Below, piece by piece: positions 13,701 to 25,503 of a stretch of DNA of 64,000 nucleotides. The notes below the pieces were generated by a model, which worked only from the letters and a program-made list of their open reading frames with translations, had not been told where the DNA came from and made no database searches. Location of the stretch: assembly GCF_001949145.1 (NCBI RefSeq), contig NW_019091493.1, forward strand, positions 167,801 through 231,800, written 5' to 3'. Numbering within the stretch: the first letter of the stretch is position 1; every line of letters begins with the position of its first letter. Source of the DNA: Acanthaster planci (taxonomy: Eukaryota; Echinodermata; Asteroidea; Valvatida; Acanthasteridae). Position numbers and translations under genes: made by a program.

Positions 13701-16700
13701 GAGTTCTCAGTGGACTTGTACCTGGACAATGCTAAGTGTGGAGCACCATAACGTCCGCTTCAACTCTTCTAGGGGCAATTTTTGCGACTGACATTACCTG
13801 ACCAACCCCTCGGAGACACACAGAATGCTCTACGGTTCGGAACTCAAGTGGCACATTCTAAGTTGGGGGCAGAATTTTATGTCCTATTGCAAGAAACTCT
13901 GCTAGTGACTGGGCTCTTCGAGTATGTTCCTCAATGCAGCACAAATCACTTTGAAAATTTGAAGGATCTGAGGGCTGCTCGAGGATTGCTTTGTTCTGTA
14001 TTTATGTCCCTTTGTAGCTCAAATCCATAAACAACGTAGAGCGTTGCGGACCTACATGTACTATGCGTAAAAACCAATTTGAAATTTGTTTGGGCACACA
14101 CGCAAGGTACATACATACCGATATATGTGCCCTGGACTTTCAACTGCACCTTCTTCTTTTTTCCAAATTGCACAGAGACTACACTTCAATTTTTCCCTTT
14201 GCCAAGGAGGACAATGTTTAACCTACAGATGCACGTAACTTTTAGATCAAATCTCTGGAAATATTTGGTTAGTCCTCCCCCAATAAAAAAACAGTGACGC
14301 AGTTTCTGTCTTGTTGCCAAGTAACAAAAAGTAACAATAAAATCAAGCCAATGTGTGTGTACATGTACATGTATGTCTACATGCACAGGTCTACATACAG
14401 CATCAATGAATGTGGCTCCTTGCTAGTATCGCATTGCTTCAAAACACGCAAAACCAGGGCCTAATATTGTGGTCTCCACTTACCACATAATGACAACTTT
14501 AATTAAGGATCACTATCAGGTATCATGCTTACAACGCTCCATGAGCAAGTTGTGCCAACACAGAAATCAGGGGCAATCTCACGGAACTACTGAGCAACAT
14601 GTACATCTAGGCAAATGTTTTGTGCTGGGACAGCTTAGAAAAATCGTCACAGCGGTTACACATGATCAGGAAACTCTCTGAAAACCAGCATGCCAACTTA
14701 ATGTAAACAACTTTGTGCAGAATGGAGAGCAAAGCTGTAAAAATGGGCCACACTTATGGATGTTGCCAGTTCACAAGGGATAAAAGGGTGTACCCACTCT
14801 TAGCAGGTTCATCTAGATACACACATACAACTTTATGACCAAATACACACATACTGGTATGATGTACATATACATATACGTGTACATGTACACTACACAA
14901 ACATGTAAATGTACACTCGATACACAATAATGCGCCATTATACATAACTTTCCATATCCCCCTGACTATAATAAAACTCTTTTCAAAAGATAGATTCTTG
15001 CCAGCAGAGATCAATCACTGTTCTCTGGCGCACGCTGGAGCTACTGAGCAAGGATAAGAGTAGATATCACAATAAAGGCGAGCTGAGGCAAGGTTATTCA
15101 TTTCATGGGGGAGTACGATGCTTGTTCAATGACTGATGGTGTCTATTCTATTCTGTACAGTGCCATAGCAGGGCAAAAAGCCTCAGGGTCGCGGCTTGCC
15201 TGCAAAGCTCGCAAAGCAGACAGTAATTTCTCACACGCATCACAAAATACAGCAACTTTTGAAACTTTTTTGGAGGTCCACTTCAAATATCCACTTGAGT
15301 TTGCATCATTTGTGTAAAACAATAGATATGATTCCTAATTTCAGTTCCTGTAGGCTGAACAAACACACGTGAAATTTAAAATTTCAATACATGGAAAAAC
15401 AAACCCCATGGCTACCTAGATGTACCGGTATATGTATGCACTTGTAATAGCTGAACATCAGATCAAACTTGATTCTTTACGGAAGAGTAAGGTTGGCGTA
15501 GTGGTTCATTACTCGCCTTCCACCTCTGTGGTCTGCGTTCGAATCCTGGCTCAGTCTACATGTAGATTGGATTTTCAGTCCCTACCCGATTTCGCGGGTT
15601 TTACCCAGAATATTCCTCTGGGGTTTTCCTCCCACCTCTAAAACTGTAAATGCTTCCCACTGTCTCCTCTCTTAGGTTTCTTCAGGCTTGCGAGCTGCAG
15701 TGCCTAGGGTGCTTTTGAGGAATCCTTGGTGTCGTTACCAGAAATAATAACTTGTTGACTGTACCTGTTAAAATGCTACTTTACAAAATGTGCATGATCA
15801 GGCAGTCTTGCAGTCCCAGCCATCCATACATCGGACATGAAACCATTCACAATACATGTACATGCAACAGGGCGAACAGCGTCAATGGAATGCTTTTGTA
15901 GCAGTTTATTCAATTAGCTTCTGCCTGTAATTCAGACTGGGGGTCTTGTGTTGATTTAGTGACAAGTCTCGTTGGGTCTTCAGATCTCTAAACAGCCAGT
16001 TGCACTGAGATACGTGTACATGTATAAAATTATAGGCCTAACTTAGGCATATTCTTTTTCCTACCTTTGAAAATGGGGCAAATCTTGCCAAAGGCCTGGA
16101 CGGGACCGGCGCGGACATACTGGCCAAGTCCAAACTCTAGCACCAGCAGGGGAATGCCGCAGAGGATCAGCATGATGAAGTAAGGGATCAGAAAAGCGCC
16201 TGTGAAATCAAGCAAAAAAGAGACAAGACACCTGTTCATCATTTTATTTTGGGGTTTGTACAGAAAGATGTACATGTACTACTTTCAAAGCTACTGATTA
16301 CCTCAAAATCCCCCGCCTTTTATTTGTTCATTTTCCTTTTGTCATTTACATGTACATGTTACAAGAACCAAATCCACAGAAAGCTAAAAAGTACAATACA
16401 GATGTGATGTTGATATAGGCAGTGACGAGTAGGGAAACATGGAAAACAGGTATATGACCATCCTTGCGTCTATGTACCCTATAGAACTTACGGACAGTAA
16501 TGCCAGTCCACAATTTGGACTTGGTAAATCGTCGGCCTCACCACAAAGTGACGCAACGTGGATAGTTGCTGCACCACGAACTGACGAATGGTGTGTACAA
16601 AGTCTATGGATGGTGTGTCACTCCACGGTGCACAAAAACAAACTATCCTGTACATTGCTTTGTGGTGAACCCGACGAAATGTGAGAAGTGGACATTCGTG

Positions 16701-19700
16701 TGATAACATTACACATGACAGTATTGAAGGCTGTAAGGAAATTGAGGGGCAAGAAGTAAATTTTCTGGAGTGAAAGGATACGGAAGAATAAGTGAAAGAC
16801 ATGCAGCAGCTGCACATTAATGTATCCAGTCTTATCAAGAGGTCAAAGGACATGTACATATGTACCGCTACCATACCATGCATGTGACTGTAAGGTTCCC
16901 CAAGAAACCCATGGCAAGCATTTGGTTTTGATGTACAAATTATACTTGTACTTTTTCAGGTGGACAGTGAGGCCTATTTTCATGGGCGATAAATGCTACA
17001 TGTAAGTCTTTCATCAAATGGCGTAACAGTCATTATTTGTGGCATGTGCTGATTTCATGCCAATTCAGCATTGGATACAGGATCCACATTTTTGTCATAC
17101 TTTTGCTCAAAGCTGATTCCTTTCCTTAAAGCTTTTAAGCGACATCTGGTCTTTGCCTACAACAATGGTGGATATACACATGAATGGCAAATCACATAGG
17201 TTGATTTGATTGCCCAACAAGGCTACATGTACATGCACATGTACTTTGCTTACGTAAATGGAATCAGATGAGACCAACCAAAGAAAGGAGTTCTGCAGCT
17301 GGCTTCTAATACATTCCTACTCCCTAAAGGCAAAAATGCCACATTTTTCTCTTGGGCAGGACACTCAGCATCTCAAATCCCTTTTAGGATTTTCTGACTG
17401 GATGCTACATGCTAGTATCTCTGTCACACTGACTGAGTTTGCACATTTTATGAACTACATGTAATAACATGTACGTGTACGAATACATGTGTGACATTCA
17501 CACACATCAGCAGCGTGAAAACAAGAAGAATGGAAAGCCTTGTGCTTTAGGGTTGAAACAAGAAGGGATCAACTCAACCATTCAGAAGCCATCACACTTC
17601 ATGACATCTTGATGGATTTTAAAGTTTTGATCGCAAAATTTATTTTCATCCCCCCCCCGTTTCCTTTACATGTTTTTGTATGTTTCAGGGAAAAGTACAT
17701 TTTTGTACAATGTGGCACTGGGTATATGATGAAAATGTAGGTTTATTTGTCAAAAATACTGTTTCTGATTTGATGTTCCTGCTTTTTGTTCTCTCAAGTC
17801 ACGACCACAACAGAGGGCAAATTACTTGACACTAATTGTCCAAAATATGCAAAGGTGACCTCAGGACTCCATAAACAGGTCTCATGTACAATTTTACTGC
17901 AAGGTTCCGAGTTGCGGCAAACATGTCCATACGCACAGTCTGTCGTGTCTGCCATTAAACTGTGTGTGTGCTATGGCAGGGTGTGTACATACATGTAGGA
18001 GGTTGTTTGGTTGCCAATGGCAACCTATTAGCCCGCATCAACCCTTGATCGGCGTCACGGTTCTTGAGGCGGAAGGCCAGCAGATGTTCAGTGGTAAAAA
18101 ATGGTGGAGATGGCAGGCTTCAGTCAATATTGTAACTGCCTGCTTTTACAGAGTGCTTAAAATATGACTATAAATCATAGACACCATGACACCTGCTCAC
18201 TTGATCTATTATACATTGAATTTGCTGAATCATGTCTCATTCTCTACAAAGCCCCACATGGACAGGTGGATTTTGATGCAAAACCAAGAATTTGAAAGCA
18301 GCTTAACATTGTCTCTTAGAAACTGAGGGTTACAGTAATTGTCTAACATAATGCAAAGGTATGTAAATGTCCCGTTGACAACAGAAAGGTCTTCCCAACA
18401 TGACAGGTTCATAAATAGTAAAGTTATCACACATACACACAAATACATGAACCAGTTCCCAAAAGTACTGGGAACGCAGGACAATAAAATTTTCACTTCT
18501 GACACGGAATTCATTTCTTTCTCATGCGGTCACGCCTATTAAACAACTTCAAGTGGTTGAAATATGTTCTTATGCACTTAAATGACACAGTACAGGAGCT
18601 CATTCATTGATCAAAGGTTGCATGCTTGTCAAGGTGCTATTTTACCATTGCTTGCCTCAGCATTGGTCATGGTTATGGGGGCACGATTCAGTGGTTAGTC
18701 TGCATTGAATCAAGTGAAGTATGAAAAAAGATCAGCCTTGTAAGGTTATGTAGATACATGTGCATGAACGGTGTTTAACTGTGACAGCATAAATTTGCAC
18801 GGAATATGAACCAAACTGAAAATACTTGGTGACCGACAGGGCTGAGATAAATCAAATATCGGTAATCACTTGAATTGAAATCAAGTATGGTACACTATCG
18901 GTCAGCCAAGCCAAGCAAATTTACTGATAAAAAATGTACATTCCAATGAATCCAATCATTACAAAAACTTATTAGAAGTTGGTTACTGGAAAAAAGAACT
19001 ATTTCTTCGGGGACCAGCTTTAAAATTTATTACATCAACTTAGTTTTTTCCTACAAATATTTGAATTGAAAAATAACTATTAAAATATTGTATAATAAAT
19101 CAAAAAGTGGACCGACCAACTTCACTTTTTTTTTCACTGTATCAACGAAATTAGTGTCAACTTAAAAACAATACATAATTATGCAGACGGCTTACAAAAA
19201 AGAACACTTTTTCTTAAACACTATTGTGGAGGGCAGTTTACGCAACCTACGTGTAACACAATACATGCAGTTCTTGTCATCTCATACGTGGATCATTAGA
19301 GATGTAAACACCTGTATCATTTTCATTTGCTTGTATTTTTTGCACGGACTACCTTCAACAGAAAAATATCTGTGTACTGTACATGTACATGTATGTAATA
19401 CAACAGGACAGGTGGTGATATTGGAAACTGTGCCAGTCACTCAATCAGTGTGAGAAAAGTGCTGAGTCATATGAAGTACAAGCAATCATACAAACACGTA
19501 CAGTCCAAACGAACATAAAAATGGTGCACACAACAGATATGAGGATGCCCTAATGTTTGACAAAGAGATGGAACAGTATAATGGCTTGGTGATTTAAAGG
19601 ACTAACTGTGGTTGCTGGGGAAATGGCCAACTTATTGTATTCTCTTAAGACTGGCATTATTTTAAGGGTACCCAGTTCCTAATTATAGGTTTGCCCATGC

Positions 19701-22700
19701 CTTTTATTACTAACCCTAAGACATGTTACATGAGTACATAATCTTGACTTATCAGACTAAGTGCTGTTTCAAAGAAATTGAGTTCAACTTGCATGAAGAG
19801 TAAAGAGATTTACAGCTATATGTACCAGCACCTTTAATGACAATCACTAATGTTCCATCCTTCCCAGAAGCATCATTTGACTTTTAACGCAACGGAAGTG
19901 GATGAGCTACATGTACTAAAGAGGGGAAGTTCGTCGAGTCATTTGCAAAACAGTGCTGAGTCGTAACTCTCACTCAGACATATGGGTGATGGATTGAAAA
20001 TCTAATGGCAACATTACCACGCAAGGTACAATTTGGGCACAGAATTATTCATTAAGTGCATGTACATTGTGGAGTACAGCAATTAAACGCAGATCGTTAA
20101 ATGTTTAACTAAAGGTAGATACAGAATCTGCAGCATGTTGTGCAAACTTACACTATCTGCATATATAAAGTATGGTATGTACATACACTGTACTTGTAGC
20201 TCAAGTGGCTGAGAACCACAATAGTCAACTTGCAAGCCACTATGGCATTTCTTTCTGTTGACACAATGCCTTTTTACAGTTGCTCTAATAGATGTGCGAA
20301 AACACTGAGTACATCAGCAATGTACATGTGAATTACACATCCCACACATTGGGGGTTTTGTTCATGGCAAGTTTTATTATACCTGAAGCAAGATATGAGA
20401 TGGAGAGAACCCCCCCTGCTTTGTGTTGGTCATTTGGGGAACTCTTTTCAGACAATGGGGGGATGTGTTAGATAACAGTCTCGAGTGTGTATAGCCACTG
20501 GACATGTGGGGGGGGGTACACCTCGGTCTCATTTCTTGCTGGATATACATGTACATGTCAGTTTTATGTCATGCATGTTCATCCCATGAAACCTTTGGGA
20601 CTTAGAGACTAATATTACTTTGGAGCTTGGAAACTATTAGGCCTGCGCATTTATTGGTACCGGATACCATTTCCGTAAAGACTGGGTACATGGGTACCTT
20701 TTTTTTTTAAAAAGAAAATAAATAAATAACAAAATAATCATGCTCCCTTTGGTTTCCCTGAAGTCACATTATTGTTTCCCGATATTGCCACATCAAAATG
20801 CATGCACTTGGTGTGGAATTTAATTTTAACTCAGTAGGCATTTGGGCAATTGTCCGAAGAAAGGTATTGTAGAGCAGGGGTGATTGAGAGATTCCTTGTA
20901 TGCAAGGGATGTATTAAGCCATAAAATACTGCCAGTACGTGGCATCAACCATCCGTACATATGGCTCTTTGACTCTTAACTTGTTATGTAACTTTGCACC
21001 GGAATCACATCCATGAAAGATGCTCTGTGATATCGACAAAACATATCACTCTCCAATCATAGTGCCCAGAATGAAACAAAAAATAGTAAGTACATGTACC
21101 TTTTGTAATTAATTTCTGAACAACTGGTTACCTCATTCTAAATAACATTTTGTCAACAACCACAAACTTGGGAAACAATTCTGTGGACATTACTTTTGCT
21201 TGTAAAATTACTCCAATTTGGGGTTTTATAAAAGTGTCTTAATTGAAGCGTCAGATTGCAGACCCACCCAGTGGCATTGTGCATAATAGCGGACAGACAG
21301 CAACATTGTGTTTACTAGATACGCTGTGATCACAAGAGATCACAAAAATTTTCAAGGACATTGAAGTCTAAGGTCCAATACCTGTTATATCTATCACTGA
21401 CATTTTCAGGACATTTCATGAGGACAGTGCACCCACAACTCAAACAATCAAATTTGGTGTTAATTTGAAGAACCAATAAAATAATGACAATGCAAACTGC
21501 AAAAGTCTCGTCGATCGAATCATGTTGACAAATGCCACAGGAAACATCAGTGGTTGACAGGTTCTATCTCAAGGGTTTCCACGTGGCTGTTGCAATGATC
21601 GCTATGGCAAAAATTTTTGTCACCTTATGTTTGCAAGGATATACATGTATTTATAGGATAGAAACATAAAGGTAGGTTTTCCTACTTCCTTTTTGCATTG
21701 CTGTAAGTAAAATGCTGTTTTTTAAAATCAAATGACACAATTGCTTGCATGGTTGTACAGGTAATCTGGCCCATAATATTGCGCATGATCAAGGCACCTT
21801 TCACCACTCACACTCCAACGACGTACTTTCTTGTTGCCACAGAGATGTATTGAGAATCGGCAGGTTATTCTTCAACTGAACCTTGATAAACTCAAATACA
21901 AAGCAAGTTCTACACATGAACATCACTTGACACCCTGTGCACAAACCCCATGGGCCTTGTCTGAAGAATTCAAAGTGGTTTGTAAGTAAATGATTCAATA
22001 TTTACACGGCTGAATGTGACTTTTGGGGGTATCTTAGCACTTTCTGATGGCTTATAAACCATTGCAAGGGAAAATAAAGGACGTATATGTATGGAACTCT
22101 TACCAACAAAACAAACACTTCGGCAATTTTTCCTTGATGTTTTACATCACATTTTTCTTCACAGGTAACCTGCCCCCGAAACAAAACGAACTGGGCACTG
22201 AAATCAGCGGTTGAAAACCCAGGTACCCTGCACTTGGTTAGAAAATATTGGCATATATGTTCTGCTCCGGTTTTTTTTAGGGGGGGCATGGTAAATTAAA
22301 ATTTATCTGCAACACCTTCGGACAACCCCCAGAAGTAAAGGTCAACAGACTTTGACCTCACACACACACAGAAAAAATGTTTCCATGCTCAAAATCTATC
22401 AGGTCTCAAAGGGTCTTACTAATTACCGTCAACACACGGTCAACACACGATAGTAACATCAACACAGCATCAATTTCCCAAAAATACAACTTTAATCCAC
22501 AAAAGAGGCACAGAAGTGTAATGCTTGGGCTGAAAGAGACTTTCCAGTATAGTTGGAGGTAACAAATCAATTTGCAAAATGGATATTTTTCACACGAAAA
22601 AAAAAAAACTCTAGCAGCGTAGCTGTTCGTCGCCATCTTGCCTCCTCATGGAGCTTGGACTGTACTATTTAGGTGTGGATATGCTGTGCTATCCGGTTCG

Positions 22701-24050
22701 TAAGTGATTTTGTCACAAAGGCAGACGCGCCACGATTTGCAGGTTCTCATTGGACAATCGCTGAAATTTCGCATTAACTTCCGGTTCCATGTAAACGGCA
22801 ATCAATGCATGTGACCCTATGTGCAGTGCACGTGTGCAGTGGGCGTGGTTTAAACGGAAGTGACGTCACACTTACGAACCGGATAAATTAAATGCTTTTT
22901 AAGAGAGTAAAAATCAATATAGCACAAACAACATCATAGATTTTATTTAACACAATTTTTGTCAAAATACAAAAATGGACAATCAGTCTTTGCGGCGGAT
23001 CTCTGAGCTGTTCAAAGGAGGCGATTCGGCCAAATTAAAACGGTAATTTTCCTGAGTCTAACCGGTGGAAGTTTAGGCAAAATATCCCTTCGGCGAACAC
23101 GTTACGATCGAGTACCGCTTCTTTTGATTTTTAACATGTTTTGGGGGTGTTGATGCTGTGTTGACAGTGTGTTGACGGTCTGTTTCGTGTTGACGGTGTG
23201 TTGACGGTAATTAGTAGGACCGGTCTCAAACAGTAATTCAGGATACAGCTGAAACTGCTAATTGTTACCAGTGGGTATGTTGGTACCTCAGGATCATGGT
23301 TTATTTCTTTTTTTGAATTAATTCTATCTCCTCCTCATGGCAAAATACAGGTACTAACAATGTACGAGATAAATAACGTGCGTGACGGTATCGTCGCCAG
23401 GTCCCTAATTTCGCCACCTATTGTCAGGTCTGATTGCTTTTCACAGTACGTGGCGAAATAATTGAAGGGACCCGGTAAATATATGGTCACGCACGTTAGG
23501 CCACAAATGTTCATGCTATGTTTCAAGTTGATAAGTTGTACTTGTAAAGTTGTATATCCCTAGAACTATGGAATTTGTGTCACAAGCCCCATAGCTGAGG
23601 TATGCCTGGTAGTTGTACAGATACCCTCTGAAAGAAACATTTTGGAGAATTAGGCCTACCCTCCAGAAAAGGGAAAAGAATGAATTTATGGGCATGCTCA
23701 CAGATTCAACTTAAAAACGAGGCTTCTTGAAAACAACTGATTCTTTCTGAACACAGTGCAGACTGAAAGTGACAGGCAAATCTGTCTTTCAAAAAGTGTC
23801 TTTTTTGAGGAAATTTTAAAATTTTACCTCCTCCGCTTTTGAAGCACAGGTAGGGGAAACGCCAGACGTTGCCGAGGCCCACGGCGTAGCCGATGCAGGC
23901 CAGCACAAACTCCGCCTTCCGTCCCCATCGGTCCCGCCCTGCAGCCGACGCCGACTTCTCTAAGTCCATGACGTCCGCCTCGTTGCCTTTCGAATACCCG
24001 CCACGATCGTCCACCTCCAGTGCACTGAATTTGACGTCGCTGTGGGCCAT
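10646..24050 (-). CDS. SLC6 sodium/chloride-dependent transporter, 5' half (exons 1-5)
   Basis: The five exons are 23828-24050, 16065-16199, 12804-13032, 11660-11792 and 10646-10780. All splice junctions are GT/AG and phases agree, giving 285 codons of a family usually about 600 residues long. The product is a plasma-membrane symporter that moves a small amino-acid-type substrate with Na+ and Cl-. Residues about 47-70 carry the TM1 hallmark [14 protein letters not shown]. Gly replaces the Asp found in monoamine transporters (YAVDLGN), which points to the GABA/taurine/creatine/glycine groups. TM2 (LIPYFIML...EFGLGQ), TM3 with Tyr135-Tyr136, TM4 and TM5 (YFTATFPY) follow in order. The second extracellular loop has Cys160 and Cys169, spaced like the conserved disulfide, and N-x-S/T sites near 161, 179 and 185. 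The Met at 24050 has a good context (acaATGG). The substrate cannot be assigned without TM6-TM12, which are not found in this window. Confidence 0.93.
10831..10961. repeat. 65-bp tandem duplication in intron 4
   Basis: A 65-base unit beginning caggggatgggtaattgg is present twice in direct tandem, with two single-base differences. It starts about 50 bases upstream of the exon 5 acceptor. Confidence 0.93.
11660..11792 (-). CDS. SLC6 transporter coding exon 4 (TM4)
   Basis: This exon is 133 bases, entering in phase 2 and leaving in phase 0. The junction with exon 3 gives EEYFNHRVLQI, a family-typical approach to TM4. It ends FKGLKTSGK before a gtttgtg donor. Confidence 0.91.
12804..13032 (-). 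CDS. SLC6 transporter coding exon 3 (TM3 and large extracellular loop)
   Basis: This exon is 229 bases, entering in phase 1 and leaving in phase 2. It encodes TM3 ([14 protein letters not shown]) and the glycosylated loop with the [10 protein letters not shown] cysteine pair. The acceptor is cacctag and the donor gtaagc. Confidence 0.92.
15488..15745 (+). repeat. tRNA-derived SINE in intron 2 neighbourhood
   Basis: The head looks like a tRNA: an A-box-like ggcgtagtggttcat is followed about 35 bases later by a B-box-like gcgttcgaatcc. A body with ggttttcctcccacctct follows. From memory this body resembles a core domain shared by SINEs of many invertebrates (Nin-DC type). The boundaries are approximate. 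It lies in the intron between transporter exons 2 and 3. Confidence 0.7.
16065..16199 (-). CDS. SLC6 transporter coding exon 2 (TM2)
   Basis: This exon is 135 bases, phase 1 at both ends. Joining it to exon 1 restores the family motif [11 protein letters not shown]. It encodes TM2 and the first intracellular loop ([14 protein letters not shown]). The acceptor is ttcacag and the donor gtagga. Confidence 0.92.
22418..23225. mobile_element. Inverted-repeat element with (GTCAACACAC)-rich arms
   Basis: The left arm (22418-22473) reads actaattaccgtcaacacac and continues to cagcatcaa. The right arm (23150-23225) is its reverse complement with small internal changes. Weaker similarity continues outward through a gtctcaaa/gtttgagac segment. 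The arms are about 680 bases apart. No transposase frame lies between them and no target-site duplication is evident. Confidence 0.7.
22690..22885. mobile_element. TA-flanked MITE nested in the inverted-repeat element
   Basis: A 17-base perfect terminal inverted repeat, tatccggttcgtaagtg, occurs at 22690-22706 and its complement at 22869-22885. The outer TA on each side fits the TA target duplication of Tc1/mariner-type elements. At 196 bases it is too short to encode anything. Confidence 0.85.
23374..23498. mobile_element. 125-bp MITE with TA ends
   Basis: A perfect 13-base inverted terminus (taacgtgcgtgac and its complement) is followed inward by a second paired block, ggtccct/agggacc, and by tttcgccac/gtggcgaaa. 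The whole element could fold into a hairpin. TA at both tips is consistent with a mariner-type target site. Confidence 0.85.
23828..24050 (-). CDS. SLC6 transporter coding exon 1
   Basis: This exon has 74 codons plus one base. It encodes the cytoplasmic N-terminus and TM1, ending CFKSGG. The donor is gtaaaat. The acidic and serine-rich first 40 residues precede the [11 protein letters not shown] segment that begins the conserved core. It is much richer in GC than the flanking sequence. Confidence 0.92.
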
Positions 24051-24494
24051 TGTGATAATTGAAAAGGTTGAAAACAGGAGCAGTTCGAATGAACGACTTT
24101 GTCAGACCAAGGGACAACAAGATGAGTGCAGCTGATAATCACCAGCTCGCAGAGAGATGACCTAACTTATAATATTACTCAATACATGGAGGAAGGTTCG
24201 GTGAACAAATGCAGCGTTACTCGACCCGCACAGAAAGTGAACATTTCAGAGGTGTCATTCGGTGCAGTCCTTCAGCGGTGTGCAGTCAAACAAACTGAAA
24301 AACAAACTGAAAAGCTTTTAAATATAAGGCCCAGCACGTTCCAAATGGTGTTGGTCCCTGGTTGTTTCATCCGCACATCACCACGGCTCCACCCATGCTC
24401 ACGACTAGTGATCCAATCGCCCTGCGCGCGGCTGGGTTCACACGATTCAAGGCTCCGCGCGTTATGGGTTAGGTAATTCTGACTACGGCTACTA

Positions 24495-25503
24495 TGGTGC
24501 TCCATATGTGCCGTCTCGTTGGATTTTTCAGCCGGCGTTGTATTTTTGGTTGGGCGTCGCATTTTTCAACAGGCGTTACATTTTTCAACCAGTTTAGAGA
24601 CACTACTGCGATAAACGCCTCCTCAGGCAACTCTGCAGGTTGGCAAGTACCAGCCAGAGTGAACAATAGACCTACTGGGTTTGGTTTGGACGTAACTTTA
24701 CGTAATGACAGCAGTTACAGCCAAAAACAGCCACAGCGATAAATAATTAAAGGAATCATCAAGACGAGGGTATTTTCAACTCAACAAGCTTGCAGAAGTG
24801 GGAAACCAAATTGATCGATGTGAATTTCCACAAATAATTGAGTTGTTTTCATCAAAATGACACTTGTAGGAACCTGACCGAGTTCATTAAAGGGTGTTAA
24901 TTTATTTACCAGCAACTATACAAATCGACAAATACATGCTAATTTAACCGTTTCCAGTTAACTATGTCAGGTCAGCCAGACCATGGCTTGACCATCAACG
25001 TTAATGGCTACGCGGCTTATTCACATCAAAATGCGACACCGGTTGAAAAATTAATGCGACACGGTTGAAAAATGCGACATTAGTTGGAAAATGCGACACT
25101 GGTTGAAAAATGCGACACCGGTTGAAAAATGTGACGCCTGTTTCAATATGCAACGCCTGTCGAAAAATGCAACGCCAACCCAAAAATGCGTCGCTGGCTA
25201 AAAAATGCCACGGCGCCAGTCGAACTTGAAAAATGCGACGCCTACGTTGAAAATGCGACGCCGGCTGAAAAATACAACGCCTGTGGAAAAATGCAACGCC
25301 TGTTGAAAAATGCGACGCCTGTTGAAAAATGCGAAGCCTGTTGAAAAATGCGACGCCTGTTGAAAAATGCAACGCCTGTTGAAAAATGCGACGTCTGTTG
25401 AAAATGCGACGCCGGCTGAAAATATGACGCCTGTTCAAAAATACAACGCCAGCTGAAAAATGCGACGCCCCCTGAAAAACCAGATGGCACATATGGAGCA
25501 CCA
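24495..25503. mobile_element. Fold-back element with inverted minisatellite arms
   Basis: A perfect 18-base terminal inverted repeat (tggtgctccatatgtgcc) is at 24495-24512, with its complement at 25486-25503. Both arms continue inward into the same roughly 19-base repeat in opposite orientation: a few units on the left (about 24524-24600) and many on the right (25028-25480). No clear target-site duplication or transposase is seen. Confidence 0.8.
25028..25480. repeat. 19-bp minisatellite array
   Basis: This array has roughly two dozen units of about tgttgaaaaatgcgacgcc with point changes and a few length changes. Because 19 is not a multiple of 3, it gives repetitive open frames on the minus strand with a 19-residue period (HFSTGVAFFN-like). 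These frames are a product of the repeat, not a gene. Confidence 0.92.

Larger units (their letters stand above)
16200..23827 (-). other. Transporter intron 1
   Basis: This 7.6 kb intron contains no recognisable exon of another gene apart from the tentative short frames around 22636 and 22975. It is AT-rich, with many TACATGTA tracts (17225, 17469, 19377, 20548). The MITEs at 22400-23230 and 23374-23498 lie in its first 1.5 kb as transcribed. Confidence 0.8.
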
